DNA from: Faecalicatena contorta
Lineage (GTDB): Bacteria > Bacillota > Clostridia > Lachnospirales > Lachnospiraceae
DNA: 64,000 bases
Direction of reading: 5' to 3'
Assembly: GCF_003149105.1 (NCBI RefSeq)
Contig: NZ_QGDS01000003.1
Coordinates: 347,674 to 411,673 of the forward strand
The notes beneath the pieces were generated by a model, which made no database searches, was not told the DNA's origin, and saw only the letters and a list, made by a program, of their open reading frames with translations. Every line of letters starts with the position of its first letter. Position 1 is the first letter of the stretch. Positions 40,812 through 50,652 of the stretch are shown here, piece by piece. A program made the position numbers and the translations under genes.

Positions 40812-43064
40812 TCATAATTTCCAGATGTCCCGGTTGTATTCCTCTATAGTCCTATCAGCGGAAAAATATCCGGCTTTTGCTATGTTTACCAGCATCTTCT
40901 TTGCCCATTCAATTCGATTTTCATATGCCTTTAAAGCTTCTTCTTTTTTCTCTTTGTACGACTTAAAGTCAAGAAGTGTCATGAACCAGTCTTTCTTTAA
41001 CAGCTCATTTTTCAGCCTGGCTAAGTTTTCTTTCTTTCCCACAGCCAGCATTTTATCATTGGTTATAAAATCTACCGCTGCTTTGATTTCTTTATCCTTT
41101 TCATAAAACTCTTTGGAAACGTAGTCTGCCTTTTCGTAATGTCTGATGACCTCATCGCTGGTTGCACCAAATACGAAGATGTTATCATCACCTGTCAGTT
41201 CATGTATTTCCACATTTGCCCCATCCTCTGTTCCGAGGGTGACCGCGCCATTCAGCATAAACTTCATATTTCCTGTTCCGCTGGCCTCTTTAGATGCCAG
41301 GGAAATCTGCTCGGATATGTCACATGCAGGTATTAGTTTTTCTGCTTTTGTTACATTATAGTTCTCCACCATCACCACCTGAAGGTATGGATTTACTTCC
41401 GGATCATTGTTAATGATTTCCTGCAGACACAGAATCAGATGGATGATGTCCTTTGCAATCACGTATGCCGGAGCAGCTTTGGCTCCAAATATAACTGTTA
41501 TCGGCGTCCCCGGCAGTTTGCCTGCTTTGATTTCCAAATATTTATGAATTACATATAAAGCATTCATCTGCTGCCGTTTGTATTCATGGAGACGTTTTAC
41601 CTGAATATCAAAGATTGAATCTGGGTTCAGTTTCAGTCCCTGAGTCTCCTCCAGATAACGGCAGAGCATTTTCTTATTTTCCGTTTTGATTTCCAGCAGG
41701 CGCTTGAGTACATTTATATCCCCTTTGAAATTTAGGAGTCTCTCTAACTTTCGGGCATCCAAACGGTACTCTGTTCCAATTATAAAGTCCAGCATTTCCG
41801 TCAGCTTTGGATTACAGTGAATCAGCCAGCGCCGGAATGTGATTCCATTTGTTTTGTTATTGAACTTTTCAGGATATATCTTATAAAAATGATTCAGTTC
41901 ATTGTCCTTTAGTATCTCACTGTGCAGAGAAGCTACCCCATTTACACTGAACCCATAATGAATGTCAATGTGGGCCATATGGACTGTGTCCTCCCTGTCA
42001 ATAATCGCCAGGCTCTCATCTGTATATTTTCTTCTTACTTTGTCATCCAATATCTCAATAATCGGAACTAACTGGGGAACGACCTTTTTGAAATACTCAA
42101 CCGGCCACTTCTCCAGAGCTTCTGCCAGAATTGTATGGTTTGTATAGGCACAGGTGCGTGATACTACATCAATAGCATCATCCATCTCCAGCCCCCGCTC
42201 TGCGAGCAGCCGGATCAACTCAGGAATTATCATAGTGGGATGAGTATCGTTTATCTGAATTACTGCATATTCCGGCAAATCATAGAGATTGCTGCCTTTT
42301 GCCGTACATTCGTCCAGTATCAGCCTTGCACCGCTGCTGACCATAAAATACTGCTGGTAAATCCGAAGCAGGCGTCCTTTTTCATCACTGTCATCCGGGT
42401 ATAAAAACAATGTCAGATTCCTGGCAATGTCCTCTTTGTCAAAGTCAATTCCATCTTCCAGAATAGCTTCATCTACAGTCTCCACGTCAAACAAATGCAA
42501 GTTATTTGTGACATTGTGATAACCAGTAACTTCAATATCATACATCCTGGAATTCAGTGTCATTCCCTTAAACATAATTGGATACGTGACTTCTGTTCTG
42601 GTAAGCCAGCTTTTCTTCTCTATCCAGGGATTTGGCATTTCCTTTTGCAGCGCATCCTCAAACTCCTGTTTAAATAATCCCAGGTGGTAATTCAGGCCAA
42701 TTCCATCCCCGTTCAGCCCAAGAGTGGAAATTGAATCCAAAAAGCAGGCAGCTAAACGCCCGAGCCCGCCATTTCCCAATGACGGCTCCGGCTCCACTTC
42801 TTCTATTTCACAGATATCCTTTCCGTGACGAGACAACACATCCCTAACTTCATTATATATACCCAGATTAATTAAGTTGTTAGAAAGCAGCTTTCCAATC
42901 AGGAATTCCGCAGAAATATAATACAACTTCTTTTTACTGCAATTTTTCTCCCGCTCCCGGGCCATCTCCTGTACAATATCTAAAAGTGCATCATAAATCT
43001 CCTTATTGGATGCCTCTGCAATTTCCTTTGCCATTTTCTGCTGCAATTTTTCTTTTATATCCAT
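40812..43064 (-). CDS. glgP: Glycogen/maltodextrin phosphorylase
   Basis: A 750-residue GT35 enzyme that releases glucose 1-phosphate from alpha-1,4-glucans. Recognisable blocks: [66 protein letters not shown], and the PLP site [28 protein letters not shown]. Slightly shorter than E. coli GlgP. Start behind AAAGGG. Forms an operon with malQ; the divergent AraC-type gene may regulate it. Confidence 0.95.
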   Translation of the reverse strand: MDIKEKLQQKMAKEIAEASNKEIYDALLDIVQEMAREREKNCSKKKLYYISAEFLIGKLLSNNLINLGIYNEVRDVLSRHGKDICEIEEVEPEPSLGNGGLGRLAACFLDSISTLGLNGDGIGLNYHLGLFKQEFEDALQKEMPNPWIEKKSWLTRTEVTYPIMFKGMTLNSRMYDIEVTGYHNVTNNLHLFDVETVDEAILEDGIDFDKEDIARNLTLFLYPDDSDEKGRLLRIYQQYFMVSSGARLILDECTAKGSNLYDLPEYAVIQINDTHPTMIIPELIRLLAERGLEMDDAIDVVSRTCAYTNHTILAEALEKWPVEYFKKVVPQLVPIIEILDDKVRRKYTDESLAIIDREDTVHMAHIDIHYGFSVNGVASLHSEILKDNELNHFYKIYPEKFNNKTNGITFRRWLIHCNPKLTEMLDFIIGTEYRLDARKLERLLNFKGDINVLKRLLEIKTENKKMLCRYLEETQGLKLNPDSIFDIQVKRLHEYKRQQMNALYVIHKYLEIKAGKLPGTPITVIFGAKAAPAYVIAKDIIHLILCLQEIINNDPEVNPYLQVVMVENYNVTKAEKLIPACDISEQISLASKEASGTGNMKFMLNGAVTLGTEDGANVEIHELTGDDNIFVFGATSDEVIRHYEKADYVSKEFYEKDKEIKAAVDFITNDKMLAVGKKENLARLKNELLKKDWFMTLLDFKSYKEKKEEALKAYENRIEWAKKMLVNIAKAGYFSADRTIEEYNRDIWKL

Positions 43065-43132
43065 ATTCTTAACCCTTTCATGAAAAAATCATATCATCAT
43101 CCTGTTTTAATAACAGGAGCAGTCTTCAAGAA

Positions 43133-43168
43133 GCGTGTCATCTTGAACATTCGCAGTTCAAGAAGCAT
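43133..43168. repeat. Direct and inverted repeats in the glgP/araC intergenic region
   Basis: TTCAAGAAGC occurs at 43133-43142 and 43159-43168, and CTTGAAC/GTTCAAG pair around ATTCGCA. A plausible binding site for the divergent AraC regulator. Confidence 0.4.
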
Positions 43169-43205
43169 ACGTTATGCATTTTAGTACAATTTCAACTCAT
43201 TTTTC

Positions 43206-43235
43206 TTGCAGAATAACCTCCATTTATAGTACAAT
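43206..43235 (+). promoter_or_regulatory. Promoter of the AraC-type regulator
   Basis: TTGCAG (43206-43211), 18-bp spacer, TACAAT (43230-43235). Confidence 0.5.
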
Positions 43236-43268
43236 ACTATCATTAATTGTAAAAAACGAGGAATTTTT

Positions 43269-44153
43269 ATGAATCTTACAGAATATCAGAATTATCACGA
43301 AGCAAAATCCCATACAAGCACTGACTTTCCCTACAATACTTATTTATGTTCTATTCCTCTTGATTTCACCCAGGTTCCCCTTCACTGGCATGAGGAAATA
43401 GAATTAATTGTCATAAAAAAAGGACAGGGATATGTGTCGGTAGATTTCCAGGCCAGTACTGTAGCTGCCGGGGATATCATCTTTATCCTTCCCGGGCAGC
43501 TTCATTCCATCCGCCAGAAAGCAGATTGTACGATGGAGTACGAAAATATCATTTTTAAACCCGAAATACTTATTGCCGGGGAACAGGACCTCTGTACCAG
43601 CCAGTTCATATTACCTCTGCTACATTCAAAACATCCGGCTCTTACTTTCATTACCCCTGCCCGCTTCAATTACCCGGATTTTGCAGGCTGTATCGCGCGC
43701 ATTGACAACTTATGTTCTGCTAGGCCACAAGGATATCATCTGGCAGTAAAGGGCTGTCTGTTTCACTTCTTTTTCCTTTTAATTTCAGCGCAAAGTAACA
43801 GAGATTCTGTCTCAAAGAGGAAGACAAAATCTCTGAAAAAATTAAAGACAATATTAAAATATGTAGAGGAGCATTATTCTGATACCATAACTGTGGAGGA
43901 CATGGCCTCAATTACCTTTTACAGCAAGTCTCACTTTATGAAATTTTTTAAAAACTGTATTGGGATGGGGTTTATTGAATACCTGAACGATTACCGATTG
44001 ACAATAGCCGCACGGATGCTTATTACAACCGGAGCCTCCATTTTGGAAATCGCCGTTCAGACTGGTTTTGATAATCTCTCTTATTTTAACCGGCTTTTCA
44101 AGCGTAAATATTCCCAGACTCCCAACCAATATAGAAAAGCAGCCTCCCATTAA
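43269..44153 (+). CDS. AraC-family transcriptional regulator with cupin sensor
   Basis: A 294-residue regulator. The N-terminal cupin (about 25-110) has PLHWHEEIELIVIKKGQGYVSVD and AAGDIIFILPGQLHSI. The C-terminal double helix-turn-helix (about 190-290) has YSDTITVEDMASITFYSKSHFMKFFKNCIG and MLITTGASILEIAVQTGFDNLSYFNRLFKRKYSQTPNQYRK. Divergent from glgP-malQ, so it probably senses a sugar and controls those genes. Its stop shares TTAA with the convergent prepilin peptidase. Confidence 0.88.
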   Translation: MNLTEYQNYHEAKSHTSTDFPYNTYLCSIPLDFTQVPLHWHEEIELIVIKKGQGYVSVDFQASTVAAGDIIFILPGQLHSIRQKADCTMEYENIIFKPEILIAGEQDLCTSQFILPLLHSKHPALTFITPARFNYPDFAGCIARIDNLCSARPQGYHLAVKGCLFHFFFLLISAQSNRDSVSKRKTKSLKKLKTILKYVEEHYSDTITVEDMASITFYSKSHFMKFFKNCIGMGFIEYLNDYRLTIAARMLITTGASILEIAVQTGFDNLSYFNRLFKRKYSQTPNQYRKAASH

Positions 44154-44635
44154 CCCCGCAGAAACCATTCCGTCAGATAATCACTCCAAAATATGGCGGC
44201 AATTATCCCTACGCACAGAAAGGGGCCAAAGGCAAAGCTGTTTTCCCATTTTTTCCTGCCAAGCAGCAAATGGCATCCAACATATATACCAGCCATCAGC
44301 ACAGCCAGCACAAATGCCCAGAGATTGCGGCTCCAGCCAATCCCAATCCCTGTGGCCGCCATCAGCTTGATATCCCCGCCGCCAAAACATCCTGGTTTTG
44401 CTGTGGAAAGAAGCAATAACACTCCGCTTACCCCAAGCCCGCCTGCCACTCTTTCCTGTAAAGAAATAGATGGATATATCCAGCCTGATAACATACTCAA
44501 CAGCAGCACAGCGGCCGTATATCTGTCCGGTATTCTCTTTGTCTTATAATCTGTCCATGCAATAAAAAACAAAAGGGCCAGAAATAAAATAATTCCGGCC
44601 CCTTTTATAAATTCTGTATCATAAAATTTCTGCAT
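44150..44635 (-). CDS. Prepilin peptidase, A24 family (short form)
   Basis: A 161-residue membrane aspartic protease with about five helices. Catalytic Asps are in AWTDYKTKRIPDRYTA and GGGDIKLMAATGIGIG, plus FGPFLCVG near the C-terminus. It lacks the N-terminal methyltransferase zinc domain of PilD, like TadV/FlaK-type enzymes. No pilin or secretion ATPase genes are nearby, so it is an orphan whose substrates lie elsewhere. Confidence 0.85.
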   Translation of the reverse strand: MQKFYDTEFIKGAGIILFLALLFFIAWTDYKTKRIPDRYTAAVLLLSMLSGWIYPSISLQERVAGGLGVSGVLLLLSTAKPGCFGGGDIKLMAATGIGIGWSRNLWAFVLAVLMAGIYVGCHLLLGRKKWENSFAFGPFLCVGIIAAIFWSDYLTEWFLRG

Positions 44636-44697
44636 ATCTTTTTTACTGCGATGCTTTTAAACTAAAGTGATAATTCCCCATCCTGGTTCCGTCACCT

Positions 44698-45528
44698 TTA
44701 TGACAGGCTTTGCTCACCTGTATAATACATTTCAATGGGATCAATCGGGTCAATCGGATTCTCGACTTCCATTTTCTCATTCCTTCCGTGGCGTCTGAGA
44801 AGCTCGCCGCCTTTATTATAAACCCAAAAGGAATAAACTAAAACCTTATTGACTTTTCCCATTCTTTCCTTTGCCGTTTTCTCATAGAGAGTTCCGCCAG
44901 TTTCGAACTTTGTCTTTTTGTGAATCATGGAAATCAGCTCCGTCTCACAGGTGACAGGCTCCGGCAATATAGTATAGGCCCGCCCGACACATCCTATCCT
45001 GTGGGAATCGCTTCCTCCTATTGTAACCTTCCCATACTTTTCTGCAAGCTTTAGTGCCCCTGCATTGGACGCTGCTGACTCACAGCAATTATAAGCTTCA
45101 ACAAAGTCAAATCTCTTCATCACTTCCGGATTCGTATAGAACCGCTTCGTATTTGTGATGCTCAAATACTTCTCCCCGCATGGATGAGCAGGTCCCAGAA
45201 CCCCTCCATTGCGGTGTACCAGGTCAATGAGTACGGATACAGGCAGTCCCCGCATCTCAAGAATTCTCATCTTTACACCTTCCGGCATAATCACTAAAAT
45301 ATGTCCGGCATCTCTTGTGTCATATTCAATCCCTTTTAACACAACAAAATCGGTATGAACTTTTCCTTTCAGGTGGTTCTTCCAGTAACGGTATCCTTTA
45401 TACGTATTATGGTCCGTAATCACCATTCCTTGAAATCCCTTACTTTTTAAAGCTGTTATATATTCATCCACACTTATTTTGCTGTCAATAGAACCTTCTT
45501 TTACATGGCAATGCATATCTATTTTCAT
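44698..45528 (-). CDS. PHP-domain metal-dependent phosphoesterase
   Basis: A 276-residue protein with polymerase/histidinol phosphatase motifs: IDMHCHVKEGS (His6, His8), VITDHNTYKG, GILDPAHP-like GPAHPCG, EAYN and GGSDSHRIGCVGRAYT. The start at 45528 (MKIDMHCH) is behind GGGGG. Likely a cytosolic trinuclear-metal phosphatase or phosphoesterase; substrate not predictable. It has an unusual C-terminal NPIDPIDPIEMYYTGEQ tail. Confidence 0.85.
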   Translation of the reverse strand: MKIDMHCHVKEGSIDSKISVDEYITALKSKGFQGMVITDHNTYKGYRYWKNHLKGKVHTDFVVLKGIEYDTRDAGHILVIMPEGVKMRILEMRGLPVSVLIDLVHRNGGVLGPAHPCGEKYLSITNTKRFYTNPEVMKRFDFVEAYNCCESAASNAGALKLAEKYGKVTIGGSDSHRIGCVGRAYTILPEPVTCETELISMIHKKTKFETGGTLYEKTAKERMGKVNKVLVYSFWVYNKGGELLRRHGRNEKMEVENPIDPIDPIEMYYTGEQSLS

Positions 45529-45626
45529 AAGCAAGCCCCCTTTACTTGAACTAGTTTATGACTTTATTATACAACTTTGTCCAAAGACCCGCAATAAATT
45601 AATTTTTTCTCCATTTTTCTCCATTT

Positions 45627-46406
45627 TTACTTATCATCATCTAAATCCAGAATCTGAATATCTCCGTCCTCCTCCGTCTGACTGGAAGGTGTCTCTTTAT
45701 CAAAATCTTCCAGTATGGCTCTTGCTTTATCCACTTCATTGGCTGCCGAATGTTTTTTACGTATCTCCTCGGCTCTTTTCAAATGAAGTCTTTTTCGCCT
45801 TTTGGATTCCATGAGGAACTGAGTAACAACCCCCAAAATAACAAGTACTGCTATCACTGCTATCTGTATGATTTCATTCTCCATCGGAAGAAACCCATAA
45901 ATTGCCTGTCCTGCTGCTGCACCGCCCAGAAGTGCAGTAATTACCATTGTAACCGGCTCCGCAAGCTTCAATGTCAGCAGAGCAATGGCCAGGCCAATTC
46001 CTACACATACCAGTGCATATGCCCAGTCTGCCGGCCGCAGGAAGTATGCGCTGCCTATGATTCCCATAACCCAGCTTACAAGAAATACCCCTGCCAGATA
46101 GAATTTAGCTCCAAGAACTGCTAAAACACAGCCTGCCACAAGCCCAATAATCAGTGAAATATTATCGCTTACGTTAAAATAATCAGCCAGATATGCGCCT
46201 CCTGAAAAACCAACTGAAAAGCCAAACAGTGCCGCCCAGATACGGACCATCTTCAAACCAAAGAAACAAAACAACAGTCCAATCACTGCTATGACTGCCA
46301 GTGTAATCATATCATACTGAGACAGATTCTGACTCCTTTCTGACAACGTATTTAACCCCGCATTCATCTCAACCTGTATTTTTTCAAAAATAAAGCTAAC
46401 TTCCAT
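45627..46406 (-). CDS. DUF4203/TMEM198-like membrane protein
   Basis: A 259-residue protein starting at 46406 (MEVSFIFEKI) behind AAAGGAG. Seven or so tightly packed hydrophobic segments (about 35-205) rich in Gly/Ala, such as ALFGFSVGFSGGAYLADYF and IGLVAGCVLAVLGAKFYLAG, resemble the DUF4203 fold. The C-terminal 60 residues are charged and cytosolic (ESKRRKRLHLKRAEEIRKKH, ending in an acidic DIQILDLDDDK). Function unknown; no operon partner. Confidence 0.75.
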   Translation of the reverse strand: MEVSFIFEKIQVEMNAGLNTLSERSQNLSQYDMITLAVIAVIGLLFCFFGLKMVRIWAALFGFSVGFSGGAYLADYFNVSDNISLIIGLVAGCVLAVLGAKFYLAGVFLVSWVMGIIGSAYFLRPADWAYALVCVGIGLAIALLTLKLAEPVTMVITALLGGAAAGQAIYGFLPMENEIIQIAVIAVLVILGVVTQFLMESKRRKRLHLKRAEEIRKKHSAANEVDKARAILEDFDKETPSSQTEEDGDIQILDLDDDK

Positions 46407-46552
46407 CTTATTTATTCTCCTTTGTCCCCTGTTAGTCAAAACAGCATCCCCGTAATCCGCTTTGCTGTCATACACTCATCTCTACTTAGATATTTTCTCC
46501 CCACATCTATATCATTTTAGCAATTTTCATAAAAATATACAACATAAAGGTG

Positions 46553-47351
46553 CTGAACTGTAACAAATAAGAATGGATGCTAATCTGTACTTGATTAACA
46601 CCCATTCTTATTCTGATATTTCTATCATTTTCCTTTTTACCTCTTTCTCTATCTTGCGATAGATTTTAAATTTTGATTTTTTAAATTATTGTTGCTGGTG
46701 GTCCGTACCTCCTATTCCTAAACTTTCCTATTGGACTTAGATTCTCTGATCCTTTCGATAGATTTTGCTTCTCTCATAACTTTCTCGTCATTATGATTAT
46801 TTCTCCATCTTTCTTCTTTTATCATTCACTGTTGTCCAATAAGATAAAACTTTTCGAACTTTCATTTCCTAAGAATTTTCTTCTTAATTTAAAGACTACT
46901 TCTTCTTTTGAATCGATTGTTCATTTAGTTTTATTTGTTATCATCATAATACTACACATTCCAATGCTTGTCAACATATTTTTTGGTTTTTTGTATTTTT
47001 CGTTTTAATTATCTGTTAACTCTTCGTTTCCAATCCCCCTTACAGAATCCATCCGGTTTCCTTACTTGTTTTCACTCTGCAGGTTCCAGCCTCCCGGTCT
47101 CTGTATCTATGACAGCCCCCTCAATCGTTACTGTCTCAGGAATCAGCGAATGATTTCTTAAAAGCTGCACTGTTTTTCTGACAGATTCTTTTGTATCTTC
47201 AAATCCATCCACCGCTTAGGTTCTCTGTTCCACAGTCGGTGTGCCCTATCACCATTACCTTCATAATTTTTACATTACCTTATATTTTTTCTCACATCAC
47301 CCCTTTAAAGAATAAAATTTAATCCAAACACCATAAAATGTTACAGTTCAG
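46553..47351. repeat. 12-bp inverted repeat pair flanking a decayed region
   Basis: CTGAACTGTAAC (46553-46564) and GTTACAGTTCAG (47340-47351) are exact complements about 775 bp apart and bracket the gene-free, AT-rich stretch containing the carbonic anhydrase fragment. A hairpin AATAAGAATGG/CCATTCTTATT lies at 46566-46612. The remainder shows no gene I can support. Confidence 0.4.
47072..47264 (-). pseudogene. Beta-carbonic anhydrase remnant
   Basis: From ATG 47264 the frame reads MKVMVIGHTDCGTENLSGGW, containing the zinc-binding HxxC of beta-carbonic anhydrases, then stops. In another frame the sequence continues GFEDTKESVRKTVQLLRNHSLIPETV...VIDTETGRL to TGA at 47072, the family's C-terminus. 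The N-terminal third and the middle are deleted and a frameshift joins the rest, so it is non-functional. Confidence 0.82.
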
Positions 47352-47409
47352 GCACAAGCCCGATTGTACATAGCTCAACTGCAGCATGATAATTGGCTGA
47401 AACACGGAC

Positions 47410-47438
47410 ATTGACTTCTTTCCTTCAAAACTGTAAAA
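47410..47438 (+). promoter_or_regulatory. Promoter of asnA
   Basis: TTGACT (47410-47415), 17-bp spacer, TAAAAT (47433-47438), about 60 bases before the start codon. No T-box motif seen. Confidence 0.6.
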
Positions 47439-47497
47439 TAAGAATGTTCAATAGGATAGATACACTATAATATAGAAAAATAAAAGGAGTTTACATT

Positions 47498-48508
47498 ATG
47501 GAACAATTGACAATTCCCCAGGGGTACCATGCTCCCCTTACCATACGGGAAACTGAGGTTGCCATTAAGGAAATCAAGGATTACTTTGAGCGTTCCCTGT
47601 CTAAAGCACTTCATTTAACCCGTGTATCCGCGCCTTTGTTCGTGCGCCCAGAATCAGGTTTGAATGATAACTTAAACGGAGTAGAACGCCCTGTGTCCTT
47701 CGGAATTAAAGAACAGGATGACGCAGTTGCAGAGATTGTACACTCTCTGGCAAAATGGAAGCGTTATGCATTGAAGAACTATGGTTTTCACTCAGGCGAA
47801 GGGCTATATACAGATATGAGCGCTATCCGGCGGGATGAGGATACGGACAACATCCATTCCTTATATGTGGACCAATGGGACTGGGAAAAAATCATATCAA
47901 AGGAAGAACGCAACGCAGAAACACTGGAATATACTGTCCGCAAAGTATACAGCGCTTTAAAGGAAACTGAGGATTACATATCCAGACGCTACAATTATAT
48001 AGAACCCCTGCTTCCCGAGGATATTTTCTTTATTACTACCCAGGAGCTTGAGGAAATGTTTCCGGACAAAACACCGAAAGAAAGAGAGCACCGTATTGCA
48101 AAAGCCAAAGGAGCTGTTTTTATTTCTCAGATTGGAAAGACCCTTGCTTCCGGTGAGAAACACGACGGGCGTGCACCGGACTATGATGACTGGGAGCTGA
48201 ACGGAGATATTATTGTATACTATCCTGTTCTGGATATTGCGCTGGAACTTTCTTCCATGGGCATCCGTGTGGATGAGGAAGCATTAAAAAAACAATTAAA
48301 TCTTGCCGGCTGTGAGGATAGAGCAAACCTGCCTTTTCAGAAGTCACTGCTTGACGGAGAGCTGCCTTATACTGTAGGCGGGGGAATCGGGCAATCCAGA
48401 ATTTGTATGTATTACCTGCGTAAAGCACATATCGGTGAGGTACAGTCTTCCCTCTGGCCGGAAGACGTATTAAACAGGGCTTTGGAGAACGGAATACATC
48501 TGCTGTAA
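47498..48508 (+). CDS. asnA: Aspartate-ammonia ligase (asparagine synthetase A)
   Basis: A 336-residue enzyme making asparagine from aspartate, ammonia and ATP, related to class II aminoacyl-tRNA synthetases. Blocks include RVSAPLFVRPESGLNDNLNGVERPVSF, LHSLAKWKR-type VHSLAKWKRYALKNYGF, YVDQWDWEKII and TVGGGIGQSRICMYYLRKAHIGEVQ. Length is that of the family. Start behind AAAAGGAG. Confidence 0.96.
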   Translation: MEQLTIPQGYHAPLTIRETEVAIKEIKDYFERSLSKALHLTRVSAPLFVRPESGLNDNLNGVERPVSFGIKEQDDAVAEIVHSLAKWKRYALKNYGFHSGEGLYTDMSAIRRDEDTDNIHSLYVDQWDWEKIISKEERNAETLEYTVRKVYSALKETEDYISRRYNYIEPLLPEDIFFITTQELEEMFPDKTPKEREHRIAKAKGAVFISQIGKTLASGEKHDGRAPDYDDWELNGDIIVYYPVLDIALELSSMGIRVDEEALKKQLNLAGCEDRANLPFQKSLLDGELPYTVGGGIGQSRICMYYLRKAHIGEVQSSLWPEDVLNRALENGIHLL

Positions 48509-48540
48509 GAGACCAGAAGAAATGGATTCGGGGAGAATAG

Positions 48541-48672
48541 CTTCCTCTCCATAATCAAAAAGTAAATGAGGTACCCCTTCTGGCATTGGATGCCCAAAGG
48601 AAACACATCAATACTCTTGCTGCAGATGACAGATCGAAAGTGCTGTTTTATATGAATACAGCGAATAAGTAA
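48541..48672 (+). pseudogene. Possible C-terminal gene remnant
   Basis: After TAG, an open frame of 43 codons reads ...KVNEVPLLALDAQRKHINT...VLFYMNTANK and stop. There is no start codon or ribosome site; it looks like a leftover 3' end of an unidentified gene downstream of asnA. Confidence 0.25.
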
Positions 48673-48689
48673 AAATATTGTGTCTTATA

Positions 48690-48726
48690 AAAAAGGTAAA
48701 GCCACCGTTTTGGCTTTACCTTTTTT
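48690..48726. terminator. Bidirectional terminator after asnA / pit
   Basis: AAAAAGGTAAAGCCA pairs with TGGCTTTACCTTTTTT across CCGTTT; A and T tracts on either side. Confidence 0.9.
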
Positions 48727-48770
48727 CAAGTCAGCAAAATACACATAATAATATTTTTCAATCACTTTTC

Positions 48771-49757
48771 TTATAAGAACAACTTAAATATTGTAAAGAT
48801 TCCGGAAGATATGATAATTGTAATCGGAATCGTTGTAAACCATGCTGTTATCATTTTCTGAGCAGTACTCCACTTTACGCCTTTAATTCTGTTTGCAGCA
48901 CCCACGCCCATGATGGAGGAAGAAATAACATGAGTTGTGCTGACAGGCATTCCAAAGTGTGTCGCAGCTTGAATGACCAGTGCGGAGGAAAAATCTGCTG
49001 CCACTGCATTTACAGGTTTCAGCTTCATAATCTGCGTACCTACTGTTTTAATAATACGCCATCCTCCAATTGAGGTTCCTAATGCCATCGCCAGAGCACA
49101 GGCGAACTGTACCCAATGGGGAATGACCATTTCCTTAAGATAGCCATGTGTAACCAATGCCATTGTAATAATACCCATAGACTTCTGCGCATCATTTGTT
49201 CCATGTGAAAATGCCTGAATTGCAGCAGTTACTATCTGCAGTCTGCGGAAAATAAAATTTGCCTTTCCTAAATTCGCTTTTTTAAATACTACCTTAAAAA
49301 TGGAAAATACTATGTAACCGGCTGTCAAAGCTAGAATAGGCGAGATAAACAAAACCAAAACTACTTTCCCTAATCCCCCCATCTTCACAGCCGAAGCACC
49401 TGCATCTGCCAGTGCGGCACCTGCTAAAGAGCCAATCAAAGCATGGGAAGAACTGCTTGGAATTCCAAAATACCAGGTAGCCAGGTTCCAGATAATTGCG
49501 GAAAGAATCGCAGCAATCATTACCATTGAGCCATTTGAGATATGAGCAAGATCCACAATGTCCTTAGCAATTGTCTGAGCCACATTTGTAGAGACAATTG
49601 CTCCAAAAAAATTCATAACGGCAGCAATGAGGATTGCCTTCTTCAAGGTCATAGCCTTAGTGGATACTGCTGTTGCAATAGCATTAGCAGTGTCATGAAA
49701 ACCATTGATAAAGTCAAAGGTCAGTGCCAGCAGTACAATCAAAATAACAATAGCCAT
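48771..49757 (-). CDS. pit: Low-affinity inorganic phosphate transporter
   Basis: A 328-residue PiT-family permease with about ten helices. Family signatures occur twice: FINGFHDTANAIATAVSTKAM near the N-terminus and FSHGTNDAQKSMGIITMAL near the middle, plus GMPVSTTHVISSSIMGVG. It is coupled to the PhoU-like gene upstream with a 13-base gap. Moves phosphate with protons or cations. Confidence 0.93.
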   Translation of the reverse strand: MAIVILIVLLALTFDFINGFHDTANAIATAVSTKAMTLKKAILIAAVMNFFGAIVSTNVAQTIAKDIVDLAHISNGSMVMIAAILSAIIWNLATWYFGIPSSSSHALIGSLAGAALADAGASAVKMGGLGKVVLVLFISPILALTAGYIVFSIFKVVFKKANLGKANFIFRRLQIVTAAIQAFSHGTNDAQKSMGIITMALVTHGYLKEMVIPHWVQFACALAMALGTSIGGWRIIKTVGTQIMKLKPVNAVAADFSSALVIQAATHFGMPVSTTHVISSSIMGVGAANRIKGVKWSTAQKMITAWFTTIPITIIISSGIFTIFKLFL

Positions 49758-49770
49758 TATCTGCTGCCTC

Positions 49771-50385
49771 CTATAGGTTCTTCATGATGACGATGTCCAG
49801 CGCCTTTGCAACAATCTGACAGGCATCAACTGCATTCTCCAGTACTTCATACAAATCTTTATACTGAATAATCTTAATCGGATCCGTATATTTCTTGAAC
49901 AGATTCCTGATAGCTTTACGCTCCAGAGTATCGCATTCTTCTTCATTCGTCTTAACGTTGATTGTATGCTCCCTGATATTTTTTAACTGCTTTTTAACAA
50001 GCAAGTCAATTGCAAGGTACAGCTCGTCCGTACAAGTTCCGATACGGGTCCGGAACTCTGACATATAATCATCCACTTCTGTCAGACGGTACATATAAAA
50101 ATAAACTGCGGTCTCCTCAATACAGTCCACAACATCATCCATTTTTTCTGCTAAAACCAAAATATCTTCATGATCAATGGAAGTAATAAAAGCGCGGTTA
50201 AGTTCCACGTTAATTTCGTGTAAAATTGTATCTCCGTTACTCTCAAAATCCTTTACCTTTTCAGAAAAAACTTTTAAATCTGATGGTGATTCAATACTGA
50301 ATTTACTAAAATAATCCCCACATTCCTTCATGTTCTGTGCAAGATCAAGCATCAGACTCATTATTTTATCTGGTTTTGTCTTCAT
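49771..50385 (-). CDS. PhoU-like Pit accessory protein (DUF47)
   Basis: A 204-residue all-helical protein, start at 50385 (MKTKPDKIMSLMLDLA) behind GGAGG with wide spacing. Contains the DUF47 metal-binding pattern EKMDDVVDCIEETAVYFYMYR and ENAVDACQIVAKALDIVIMKN. Genes of this type regulate the adjacent PiT transporter. Confidence 0.9.
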   Translation of the reverse strand: MKTKPDKIMSLMLDLAQNMKECGDYFSKFSIESPSDLKVFSEKVKDFESNGDTILHEINVELNRAFITSIDHEDILVLAEKMDDVVDCIEETAVYFYMYRLTEVDDYMSEFRTRIGTCTDELYLAIDLLVKKQLKNIREHTINVKTNEEECDTLERKAIRNLFKKYTDPIKIIQYKDLYEVLENAVDACQIVAKALDIVIMKNL

Positions 50386-50574
50386 AGTTTTTTTATCCTC
50401 CGATAGTTCTGCCCATGGCAAGTAAAATCAATGCACTTAAATGTTGCATTTCAACTTTCTGATTTTAACACAGATTTAACACAAATTCAATCATGTTATT
50501 ACATATATAAGGTATGTTAAATTTATGCTAAGATTCTGTAAATATCAGGAAAATCGGAGGTGAAAAGGAAGGCA

Positions 50575-50650
50575 CTGCTGCAAATCTAAAAGAAAAAAGG
50601 AGCTGCGCACCTTGATCAAAAATGAATCAATTTGCAGCAGCTCGAGCTCC
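50575..50650 (-). terminator. Terminator of the thiamine transport operon with alternative pairing
   Basis: On the minus strand GAGCTGC pairs with GCAGCTC followed by CTTTTTTC. The same region also offers a second, exclusive stem, CTGCTGCAAAT (50575-50585) with ATTTGCAGCAG (50630-50640). The remainder of 50386-50652 holds no gene. Confidence 0.6.
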
Positions 50651-50652
50651 AT

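Noticed and set aside
46613..47041. Possible genes in the AT-rich stretch before the carbonic anhydrase remnant
   Set aside because: Only short hydrophobic frames caused by low complexity; no ribosome site or family resemblance.
47281..47497. T-box leader for asnA
   Set aside because: No specifier loop or GGTGGNACCGCG motif; only a simple promoter is visible.
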